Origin: an uncultured Ruminococcus sp.
GTDB taxonomy: Bacteria; Bacillota; Clostridia; Oscillospirales; CAG-382
Reading direction: 5' to 3'
Assembly (NCBI GenBank): GCA_902783535.1
Contig: CACZRJ010000229.1
Coordinates: forward strand, 1-9,642
DNA length: 9,642 nt
Made by a program: the position numbers and the translations under genes. Positions 1 through 5,828 of this stretch are shown here, one piece after another. Under the pieces are notes generated by a model. The model made no database searches. It was given only the letters and a program-made list of their open reading frames with translations, and was not told the origin of the DNA. Each line of letters opens with the position of its first letter. Position 1 is the stretch's first letter.

Positions 1-1160
1 AGGATCAGGTCGACGAGCGTCGTTTTTCCGGAACCGGTTTTCCCGATGACGCCGATGTTCTCGCCCGGTTCGATTTTGAAGGACACGTGCTCCAGCGCGT
101 CGTAAGCGGCGCCCGGATAGCGGAATGTCAGATCGCGGAACTCGATCCCGCCCTTCAGCGTTTCACCCGACTCGACGCCTTCGCGGTCCTTCACGTCGAT
201 CTCGGCGTCCAGCAGTTCGTCGATCCGCTTCACGGACGCGCGGCCGCGGGAGGTCATTTCGAGCAGTTCCGTCACGGCCATGACCGGCCAGACGATGGAT
301 CCGAAATAGGAATTGAATTCCAGCAGTTCGCCGGCGGTGAAGACGCCTTCATGAACGAGATATCCGCCGTATCCGAGGATGATGGCGATGACGAGTCCGA
401 CGAAGAAGGTCACGCCGACGTTCAGCATGGAGGAATAGCGGACGAACGTGACGTTCGCGTCCTCGTTCTCCCTGTTCAGCTTCCGGAAGGCGAGAAGTTC
501 CTTCCCTTCCTTCACGAACGCCTTGATGACGGCGATGCCGGAGAAGCTTTCCTGCGAGAAGTCAGACAGCCTCGAAAAGGCCGCCTGCCGCTCGTCCCAC
601 TTCGCCATCATGTACTTCATGATGATCTTTCCGCAGAAGAAGAGAACGGCCATCGGCGCCAATGAAAGCAGAGACATCAGCCAGTTCATGCTGAACATCT
701 TGATCAGCGCCATGATGCCGAGCAGCGAGGCGTCGAAGAACTCGAGAATGCCGCCCCCGAAGCAGTCCTGGATGGTTTCCAGGTCGTTGGTGAACAGCGA
801 CATCAGATTGCCGACCTTGTTGACCTGATAATACTGGAGAGACAGATCCTTGCAGTGGTCGAACATCCTGGAACGCAGGTCGGATTCCACGCGGATGGCC
901 GTGCCGAAAAAGCAGACGCGCCACAGGAACCGGCCGAAGATCAGGCAGAGAATGACGATGAACAGCGGCAGACAGATCTGCGTCAGCAGTTCGTCGATGC
1001 CGAAATCCGCGATCTCGCCGTTCAGCAGGTCGATGACGGTCCTGTAGATCTCGGGGACGCGGAGCTGCATGAAATCGACGAGGAAAAGCGCGGCGATCCC
1101 CAGCAGGAGGAAGTGCGCGTATTTCAGATAATATCGATTGACGTTTTTACCGAAAACCAA
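1..1160 (-). CDS. ABC exporter half-transporter (TMD-NBD), 3' end outside window
   Basis: 386 residues are visible, and the gene continues past the left edge. It encodes a type-1 ABC exporter subunit with the membrane domain first: hydrophobic segments lie near residues 15-33, 60-80, 140-175 and 250-305, and the nucleotide-binding domain starts near 340. The core beta strand and A-loop region FRDLTFRYPG precedes a perfect Walker A, GKTGSGKT, at residues 373-380. The window stops a few residues later, so Q-loop, ABC signature, Walker B and H-loop cannot be checked. No upstream in-frame ATG exists before a TAA. The first ATG (about residue 31) would delete the first membrane helix, so TTG at 1160-1158 with GAGG 9 nt upstream is the best start. 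Such subunits usually pair with a second half-transporter, which may lie just left of the window. The substrate cannot be inferred. It is the last visible gene of the leftward set. Confidence 0.9.
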   Translation of the reverse strand, partial: MVFGKNVNRYYLKYAHFLLLGIAALFLVDFMQLRVPEIYRTVIDLLNGEIADFGIDELLTQICLPLFIVILCLIFGRFLWRVCFFGTAIRVESDLRSRMFDHCKDLSLQYYQVNKVGNLMSLFTNDLETIQDCFGGGILEFFDASLLGIMALIKMFSMNWLMSLLSLAPMAVLFFCGKIIMKYMMAKWDERQAAFSRLSDFSQESFSGIAVIKAFVKEGKELLAFRKLNRENEDANVTFVRYSSMLNVGVTFFVGLVIAIILGYGGYLVHEGVFTAGELLEFNSYFGSIVWPVMAVTELLEMTSRGRASVKRIDELLDAEIDVKDREGVESGETLKGGIEFRDLTFRYPGAAYDALEHVSFKIEPGENIGVIGKTGSGKTTLVDLI

Positions 1161-1173
1161 AGTGTTTGACCTC
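1158..1173 (-). promoter_or_regulatory. Weak ribosome site and TTG start of the ABC gene
   Basis: On the minus strand GAGG (1173-1170) lies 9 nt before TTG (1160-1158). It is the only plausible initiation signal between the in-frame TAA upstream and the first transmembrane helix. The short Shine-Dalgarno and TTG together predict modest translation. Inferred from sequence only. Confidence 0.55.
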
Positions 1174-1188
1174 GCTAGACAATGTTCC

Positions 1189-1204
1189 GCCGCGTTTCCG
1201 CGGC
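1189..1204 (-). other. GC-only hairpin with GAAA tetraloop before the ABC gene
   Basis: The minus-strand RNA reads GCCGCG-GAAA-CGCGGC, a perfect 6-bp all-GC stem closed by a GNRA-type tetraloop. It sits in the 60-nt gap between the small lipoprotein gene (stop at 1221) and the ABC start (1160). The bases after it are not a U-run, so it is not a canonical intrinsic terminator. It could stabilise the 3' end of the upstream message, mark a processing point or lower read-through. Function is inferred. Confidence 0.5.
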
Positions 1205-1220
1205 CGAGTGTTCGAAATGG

Positions 1221-1724
1221 TTATTTGCTGATGACGAGCCCGGTCACGCCGGCGGAGCAGGAAAGCTTGACGGAATACCCGGATTCGCTTTCGGCTTCGA
1301 AGGAATAGATCGCGATCCCCATGACCTCCCTGTCCGTCAGCTCGACGTCCCTGTCGAATCCGGCGGACTTGAGCTTTTCCGCGTATTCCCTGGCCTGCTC
1401 GGCCGTTACGCCGGTGAAGGTGACGCTGAAGTCGTCGTCGCCGGGCAGGGACGCCAGGATCTTGAAGTCCGGCTTCGGGACCTGCCGCGTGTATTCGTTG
1501 TCGGGCCAGTCTCCGCCGAGACCGGGAATCAGGTCCGGGATGCTGAACGAACCGCCTTCGGATCCGCCGGACGGAAGGCTGCCCTGCGGCAGATCGTCCT
1601 CGCGGCTGAGCGGCGGGTCGCTGATCTCGGGAACGAAAGACTGGAAAAGTTTTCCGCATCCGGAAAGCATGAGACAGGCCGCAAGAGCAGCGGCCGCCAG
1701 GAGAATGAGCAATGATTTCTTCAT
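1221..1724 (-). CDS. Small lipoprotein, DUF6591-like pattern
   Basis: 167 residues. The N-terminus MKKSLLILL is followed by a hydrophobic stretch and the lipobox LSGC with Cys23, so it should be lipid-anchored on the outer face of the membrane. Residues 24-75 are a Pro/Gly/Ser/Asp-rich spacer. The folded part begins at WPDNEYTRQVPKPDF and continues with FTGVTAEQAREYAEKLKSAGF and an antiparallel-strand ending, GYSVKLSCSAGVTGLVISK. A Trp-Pro, then an xPxP strand, then a YxxxLxxxGF helix is the pattern I associate with DUF6591 lipoproteins of Clostridia. This is recalled by pattern, not from a search. AGGAAGG lies 8 nt before ATG. The gene starts 31 nt after the secreted-protein gene and is probably co-transcribed with it. 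The biochemical role of this domain is unknown. Confidence 0.85.
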   Translation of the reverse strand: MKKSLLILLAAAALAACLMLSGCGKLFQSFVPEISDPPLSREDDLPQGSLPSGGSEGGSFSIPDLIPGLGGDWPDNEYTRQVPKPDFKILASLPGDDDFSVTFTGVTAEQAREYAEKLKSAGFDRDVELTDREVMGIAIYSFEAESESGYSVKLSCSAGVTGLVISK

Positions 1725-1755
1725 AAGAAAAACCTTCCTGAAAAAGATTGTTTTG

Positions 1756-3150
1756 TTACCCGACCAGACCGGAAGACAGGTCGACGATCAGCCTGACCCC
1801 GATCAGTCCGCGCATGTCGCCGTCGGCATACGGGTCGTCGTCCGTGTTCGTCGTTTCCGATTTCTCGCCGGTGAGCTTGTTGACTATTACCGTGTAATCC
1901 TGGTGATACGCGGTACGCGATTCGGAATCATGGATCTCCGTCCAGGTCAGCGTTTCGGAGACGGCGTCGTTTTCCTTGCGGATGACGCTCACCATATCGT
2001 GCAGGACCTTATACCGGGTGACGTCCAGTTTCCACGGATCCAGCGTCAGTTCGTAGACCTGTCCGAGCCCGTTTTCCAGCGAAACGTAGACGTTTTCGCC
2101 TTTCAGCGTCATCTCGTTCACGGAAGGATGGTTGACCGTCTGGGAAACCGGCTTCCAGAGCGCGGACGTCGCGGAATAACCGGCTTTCCGGAGCACGTCG
2201 TTCAATTGCTCCGCGAGATACTTGTGGAAGTTCGCATCGTAATCGGAAAGCTCCAGATCCACTTTGAGTTTGAACTCTCCTTCATAGACGCCGACAGGGT
2301 TCTCCATGTTCCCGTCCTTCTTTTTCAGAACGGTTTCCGACGTGTAGATGTACGGCACGTCGATGTCCGGAGTCTTCCTGTAGTTCTGGCTCACGCTCAC
2401 CTGGTCCTCGATGCGGATGACCCAGGCGGTTCGGTCCTTCATCTGCTCTTTGAGCAGCCGGTTCAGGATCGTATTGTAACGGCGCAGCCGCGCACGCGCG
2501 TTCGCCAGTTCGACGATGTCCTGAAAGCGTTCCTGGTCGCGTTTGAATTCATCCCAGGTGATGAAAGCGCCGCTGATGACCGTTCCGACCCCGGGCGCGG
2601 AGGGCTTCGGATTCAGCGTCTTCAGTCCTTTGATGACGTCCCCTTTGAGGATCATCTCCGTAACGACGCCGACGACGTCTGCCTTTCCGTAATCCGGGAT
2701 CTTTCCGCCGAGAAGCGCAACGATCTTGTCGACGCCGGCCAGGGACAGCCAGTTGGAAACGATCCGCTTCTGATCCTCCGGAGAGAACTTCAGTTTTCCG
2801 GACAGTTTTTCCACGGTCACGGCATCGTCGGAAGCGTCGTCCGCGTTTTTGTATTCGTCGTGCTCGGCCGCGGCTTTTTTGATCGCGTCGAGCAGTTCCT
2901 CGTCCGTCAGTTCCCCTTCCAGCGAACACTTTCCCTTGAGCGTCACGGGCGTCTGGCCGGTGACGGCGAACTGCAGTTCCGCGGGGAAGGAGGTCGCTCC
3001 GTTCGGCTTCGGAAGACTGGCGGGACGCAGTCTGCTGAGCCACGCCTGTTCGTGCGGCGTCAGAGCAAATGCGGGCAGCGCGGCCAAAATCATCATCAGA
3101 GAAGCCAGCGCGACGGACGTCAGGATCCGTAAGAAATGGTTCCGCTTCAT
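1756..3150 (-). CDS. Secreted protein of unknown family
   Basis: 464 residues; I do not recognise the family. The ATG at 3150 is chosen because GGAGGTG lies 7 nt upstream. A TTG two codons earlier would sit against that site. A basic n-region (MKRNHFLRI) and hydrophobic core end in LPAFA, giving probable signal peptidase I cleavage after residue 29. There is no Cys at the lipobox position and no later membrane anchor, so the product should be released or held by a partner. The mature protein has an acidic helical stretch (about 80-125), a Gly/Val-rich segment, a long helix around the RFQDIVELANARARLRRYN motif, then a mainly beta C-terminal half rich in alternating polar/hydrophobic residues (VYEGEFKLKVDLELSDYD; YELTLDPWKLDVTRYKV). 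No catalytic motif is evident. It follows the TPR lipoprotein stop by 2 nt, so the two are translationally coupled and probably act together. Confidence 0.85.
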   Translation of the reverse strand: MKRNHFLRILTSVALASLMMILAALPAFALTPHEQAWLSRLRPASLPKPNGATSFPAELQFAVTGQTPVTLKGKCSLEGELTDEELLDAIKKAAAEHDEYKNADDASDDAVTVEKLSGKLKFSPEDQKRIVSNWLSLAGVDKIVALLGGKIPDYGKADVVGVVTEMILKGDVIKGLKTLNPKPSAPGVGTVISGAFITWDEFKRDQERFQDIVELANARARLRRYNTILNRLLKEQMKDRTAWVIRIEDQVSVSQNYRKTPDIDVPYIYTSETVLKKKDGNMENPVGVYEGEFKLKVDLELSDYDANFHKYLAEQLNDVLRKAGYSATSALWKPVSQTVNHPSVNEMTLKGENVYVSLENGLGQVYELTLDPWKLDVTRYKVLHDMVSVIRKENDAVSETLTWTEIHDSESRTAYHQDYTVIVNKLTGEKSETTNTDDDPYADGDMRGLIGVRLIVDLSSGLVG

Positions 3151-3152
3151 GA

Positions 3153-4124
3153 TCAATCACCTCCGATACGCTCGAGAAGAGCGTCGATCTTCGCGCGCAA
3201 TGCTTCGTCCGCGTCTTTTTTCGCAGCTTCCGCGTATTCGGAAGCAGTCTGTTTGTCTCCTGCGGAGTAACTGTACATCGCCGCGATGTAAAGGACGGAC
3301 GCGTCCTCCGGGAACTGGCGCAGCCCCTCGTTCAGGACTTCGTATGCGAGTTCCGCATTGCCCGACTGCAGCGCGTAGGCCGCTGCTGCGGCGTAAAGCG
3401 GAGGCGAAGCCGGATCCGTGAGAAGCGCGTTCAGCGCGCTCTGCGAAGCGAGCGGAAGGTCTCCCGACGCCTCTTTCTCCTGCGCCATCGCGAGATGATA
3501 GTGCGGGGAGAACTCCGCGTAAGTCCGGGCGGAAAGAAGCTTCGACCGCGGGCTGTAAAGCTCTGCGACGCGTTCCTCTTCGTCGGCGACCGTCTGCTTC
3601 AGCTTTTTCAGTTCTTCGACGGACAGACGCCGGAGGAAATAGAAGTCCCTGTCTTTCCGGACCGGATTCTTTTCCGCTTTACCGGTCAGGTCCGCCGCTT
3701 TCTCGGTTTCTCCGCGGAACGTGTGTATGAGAGACTCGAAATACGCAGGCGCGTCGCTGCCGAGTCCGGCGCCGAGAATGTCGTCCCAGGTTTTGTATGG
3801 CGCGTTTCCGATGACTTCGGCGAGATTCGCGCCCTCCCCTTTCAGCCACATAACGGTGTCGATGCACAGCCGCAGCGATGAGATCTCAGCCTGCGCGAGG
3901 CCGTATAAATAGTCCGCGGCGAACGTGTTTCCGACGTCATACTGCAGTTCGGCGTCAGAAATGAATTTTTCAGTGTCGGCGATCAGTCTGTCGCATGCCT
4001 CGTTTCCGGATTGAAGCGCGGACCCCGATTCGCTTCCGAACGGATTCGGGATCAGCGTGCACCCCGGCAGGATGCAAAGAACGACCGCAAAGATCATCAG
4101 GAAGGACAGAATTCTGTTTCTCAA
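3153..4124 (-). CDS. TPR-repeat lipoprotein
   Basis: 323 residues. MRNRILSFLMIFAVVLCILPGC is a type II signal peptide with lipobox LPGC and Cys22. A Ser/Gly linker follows. Residues 40-200 are mostly helical, with a charged probable coiled coil in LSVEELKKLKQTVADEEERV. Residues about 205-305 form three TPR-like helix pairs: 205-238 (starting FSPHYHLAMAQEKEASGD), 239-274 (LYAAAAAYALQSGNAELA) and 275-305 (VLYIAAMYSYSAGDKQTA). Each has the TPR pattern of small and aromatic residues and a Gly-Asp/Asn turn. TPRs bind proteins, so this is probably an extracytoplasmic scaffold. Its obvious partner is the secreted protein whose start lies 2 nt downstream. The start is TTG with AAGGAG 7 nt upstream. 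The only nearby ATG (codon 10) would remove the positive n-region of the signal peptide. It is the first gene after the leftward promoter. Confidence 0.85.
   Translation of the reverse strand: MRNRILSFLMIFAVVLCILPGCTLIPNPFGSESGSALQSGNEACDRLIADTEKFISDAELQYDVGNTFAADYLYGLAQAEISSLRLCIDTVMWLKGEGANLAEVIGNAPYKTWDDILGAGLGSDAPAYFESLIHTFRGETEKAADLTGKAEKNPVRKDRDFYFLRRLSVEELKKLKQTVADEEERVAELYSPRSKLLSARTYAEFSPHYHLAMAQEKEASGDLPLASQSALNALLTDPASPPLYAAAAAYALQSGNAELAYEVLNEGLRQFPEDASVLYIAAMYSYSAGDKQTASEYAEAAKKDADEALRAKIDALLERIGGD
3158..3164 (-). promoter_or_regulatory. Ribosome site inside the last codons of the upstream gene
   Basis: GGAGGTG on the minus strand is formed by the final Gly-Gly-Asp codons of the TPR lipoprotein and precedes the ATG at 3150 by 7 nt. 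It fixes the start of the secreted-protein gene and indicates translational coupling. Confidence 0.8.
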
Positions 4125-4137
4125 AACGGTTCTCCTT
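4122..4137 (-). promoter_or_regulatory. Ribosome site and TTG start of the TPR lipoprotein gene
   Basis: AAGGAG (4137-4132, minus strand) stands 7 nt before TTG (4124-4122). This strong site justifies the non-ATG start and keeps the Arg residues of the signal peptide n-region. Confidence 0.7.
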
Positions 4138-4141
4138 TCCG

Positions 4142-4160
4142 CGCGAAAAAACTTTTCGCG
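4142..4160 (-). promoter_or_regulatory. Hairpin at the predicted 5' end of the leftward mRNA
   Basis: Perfect 8-bp inverted repeat CGCGAAAA / TTTTCGCG with a 3-nt centre. The -10 predicts transcription start near 4164-4165, so the stem would begin about four bases from the 5' end and finish before the AAGGAG. It may be a 5' stabilising stem-loop or a DNA-level operator. The inverted repeat is seen directly; the role is inferred. Confidence 0.5.
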
Positions 4161-4170
4161 ATTCTAAATC

Positions 4171-4199
4171 ATTTTATCACACCTCATCTCTATTATCAA
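4171..4199 (-). promoter_or_regulatory. Sigma-A-type promoter of the leftward gene set
   Basis: On the minus strand TTGATA (4199-4194) and TAAAAT (4176-4171) are separated by exactly 17 bp. Both hexamers are close to consensus, and the AT-rich context contrasts with the GC-rich genes. The resulting leader is about 40 nt. No other promoter of this quality is seen within 1160-4124, so it probably drives at least the TPR lipoprotein, the secreted protein and the small lipoprotein. Confidence 0.7.
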
Positions 4200-4201
4200 T
4201 A

Positions 4202-4252
4202 GCAAATCTGTCGTAAAAAGGCCTCCGTTTGCTCCGAAATTGTACAGATTGC
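4202..4252. repeat. Imperfect inverted repeat in the divergent region
   Basis: GCAAATCTGT (4202-4211) and ACAGATTGC (4244-4252) are reverse complements except for one missing base, separated by 32 bp. The left arm abuts the leftward -35. It might be a pair of regulator half-sites or chance. Nothing else is recognisable between 4200 and 4290. Confidence 0.3.
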
Positions 4253-4294
4253 GGCATTTTCCGCGCATGTTTTCCCGCGCAGTCATTCACTATG

Positions 4295-4320
4295 ATATAT
4301 TGAACATATGTTCATTATAT
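4295..4320. promoter_or_regulatory. 26-bp near-perfect palindrome, probable regulator-binding site
   Basis: The core TGAACATATGTTCA (4301-4314) is a perfect 14-bp palindrome. After one T/T mismatch on each side the symmetry resumes for 5 more bp (ATATA on the left, TATAT on the right). It lies 5 bp upstream of the MATE gene -35. This size and symmetry fit a dimeric regulator; MarR- or TetR-type proteins often control drug-efflux genes from such sites. No regulator gene is present in the window, so the family is unassigned. It is not followed by a U-run and is not a terminator. Confidence 0.6.
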
Positions 4321-4325
4321 TTTCA

Positions 4326-4354
4326 TTGCTTTTTCAGGGAAAATGTGATATCAT
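4326..4354 (+). promoter_or_regulatory. Extended -10 promoter of the MATE/GHL10 operon
   Basis: TTGCTT (4326-4331) and TATCAT (4349-4354) are spaced 17 bp apart, with TG at 4346-4347 giving an extended -10. Start of transcription would be near 4361, leaving a leader of about 30 nt. An alternative -10 (TATATT, 4316-4321) lacks a convincing -35. Confidence 0.55.
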
Positions 4355-4391
4355 ACTTTGTTGTAATTTTTGAAAGGCAGATCAATCGTTC

Positions 4392-5810
4392 ATGTTTCAG
4401 ATCCGCAGATATTTCGGCGACAAAGCGTTCTACAAGGCCATGTTCGCCGTTGCGATCCCGATGGTCATTCAGAGCGGGATCACGACTTTCGTCAATCTGC
4501 TCGACAATGTCATGGTCGGGCAGCTCGGAACGCTCCCGATGTCGGCTGTCACGATCGACAACGAGTTCATGTTCGTCTTCAACCTGATGATCTTCGGCGC
4601 CATGGCCGGCGCGGGGATCTTCACGGCGCAGTTCTTCGGAAAGAAGGACATCGACGGCGTCAGGAACACCTTCCGTTTCAAGTTTCTGCTCGGCATGATC
4701 GTATCCGTTTTCAGCGTCGTCTTTCTGCTTCTGCTGAAAGAGCCGCTGATCCGTCTGTTCACGGACAGCGAAAAGAATTCCGCGGAGGAGATCGCCGCGA
4801 CCGTTGGATACGCGAAAGACTATATCGACATCATCGTCATCGGACTGATCCCCTTTTCTCTCGCACAGGTCTACTCCACCACCATGCGCGAGATCAAGAA
4901 AACGGCGCCGCCCATGGTCGCGTCCGTCATCGCGATCCTCACGAACCTCATCCTGAACTATATTCTCATCTTCGGAAAGCTCGGCGCGCCGGCGCTCGGC
5001 GTTCGCGGCGCGGCCATCGCGACGGTCGTTTCCCGCTTCTTCGAGTTCATTTTCCTTGCCGTCTGGACGCACACGCATTCCCGCGTCTATCCTTACATCA
5101 GAAAGGCTTATGCCTCCATGCGCATTCCGAAGAAGCTCGTGATCGAGATCCTGAAGAAAGGGTTCCCGCTCATGGCGAACGAACTCTTCTGGTCGCTCGG
5201 CATCGTCGTTTCGACGAAGTGCTTCTCCACCCGGGGGATCCAGGTCGTCGGCGCTTTCAACATCTCCACGACCATCTTCAATCTGTCGAGCATCGTCTTC
5301 ATGACGATGGGAAACACGATCTCCATCATCGTCGGAAACCAGCTCGGCGCCGGCGAACTGGACAAGGCGCAGGATACCGCGAAGAAGATGATTGTTTTCT
5401 CCGTTCTGATCAGCGCCGCCGTTTCCGGCCTCATGATCGGACTGTCGCCGTTCCTGCCGCGCCTCTACAACACGGAACAGGCCGTCAGGGACATCGCCTC
5501 TTTCGTGATCCGCGTCGACGGCGTCCTCATGTGCGTATACGCCTTCACGAACGCGGCATACTTCACGCTCCGGAGCGGCGGAAAGGTGTTCGTCACCATT
5601 CTGTTCGATTCCTTCTTCACATGGGCCGTCTACGTGCCCGTCTGCCTCATCCTCTCCTATCTGACCGATCTTCCGATCCAGTGGCTTTACGTCCTGGCGG
5701 CGAGCACGGAATTCGTGAAAGCGGTCCTCGGATATATTTTCCTGCGCAGAAAGACCTGGGTCAACCAGCTGGTGGCCGACGAGGAACTTTCCGCGGACCA
5801 GACTTTTTGA
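4392..5810 (+). CDS. MATE-family multidrug/cation antiporter
   Basis: 472 residues, full length for the family, with hydrophobic segments spread over the whole protein consistent with 12 helices in two MatE halves. The opening KAMFAVAIPMVIQSGI and NLLDNVMVGQLG is the typical first-helix signature. Asp38 in LLDNVMVG aligns by eye with the helix-1 aspartate needed for ion coupling in NorM/DinF-type pumps. The second half begins near residue 235 with the repeat KKGFPLMANELFWSLGIVV. The family exports organic cations or other small molecules using a Na+ or H+ gradient; the substrate here is unknown. The ATG is the first start after an in-frame TGA at 4371. Its only Shine-Dalgarno-like element, AAAGG at 4373-4377, is 14 nt away, so initiation is probably weak. 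It is first in an operon with the GHL10 lipoprotein, 15 nt downstream. Confidence 0.93.
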   Translation: MFQIRRYFGDKAFYKAMFAVAIPMVIQSGITTFVNLLDNVMVGQLGTLPMSAVTIDNEFMFVFNLMIFGAMAGAGIFTAQFFGKKDIDGVRNTFRFKFLLGMIVSVFSVVFLLLLKEPLIRLFTDSEKNSAEEIAATVGYAKDYIDIIVIGLIPFSLAQVYSTTMREIKKTAPPMVASVIAILTNLILNYILIFGKLGAPALGVRGAAIATVVSRFFEFIFLAVWTHTHSRVYPYIRKAYASMRIPKKLVIEILKKGFPLMANELFWSLGIVVSTKCFSTRGIQVVGAFNISTTIFNLSSIVFMTMGNTISIIVGNQLGAGELDKAQDTAKKMIVFSVLISAAVSGLMIGLSPFLPRLYNTEQAVRDIASFVIRVDGVLMCVYAFTNAAYFTLRSGGKVFVTILFDSFFTWAVYVPVCLILSYLTDLPIQWLYVLAASTEFVKAVLGYIFLRRKTWVNQLVADEELSADQTF

Positions 5811-5812
5811 CC

Positions 5813-5828
5813 GGAGGTGCCTTCCATG
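5813..5828 (+). promoter_or_regulatory. Ribosome site deciding the GHL10 lipoprotein start
   Basis: GGAGGTG (5813-5819) lies 6 nt before ATG (5826-5828). An in-frame GTG at 5817 is part of this Shine-Dalgarno element and is therefore not the start. The MATE stop ends at 5810, so the genes are probably coupled. Confidence 0.8.

Noticed and set aside
1321..3132. 603-codon open frame on the plus strand
   Set aside because: It is antisense to the small lipoprotein and the secreted-protein gene, which have signal peptides and ribosome sites. The frame is rich in Arg, Val and Asp with no domain pattern, as expected from GC-biased third positions read backwards.
4241..4290. Riboswitch or leader peptide upstream of the MATE gene
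   Set aside because: The predicted rightward transcript starts near 4361, leaving only about 30 nt of leader, too short for a riboswitch such as the guanidine or NMT1-type elements sometimes found near efflux genes.
5817..5825. GTG start for the GHL10 lipoprotein
   Set aside because: The GTG is part of the Shine-Dalgarno sequence GGAGGTG. The ATG at 5826 has correct spacing.
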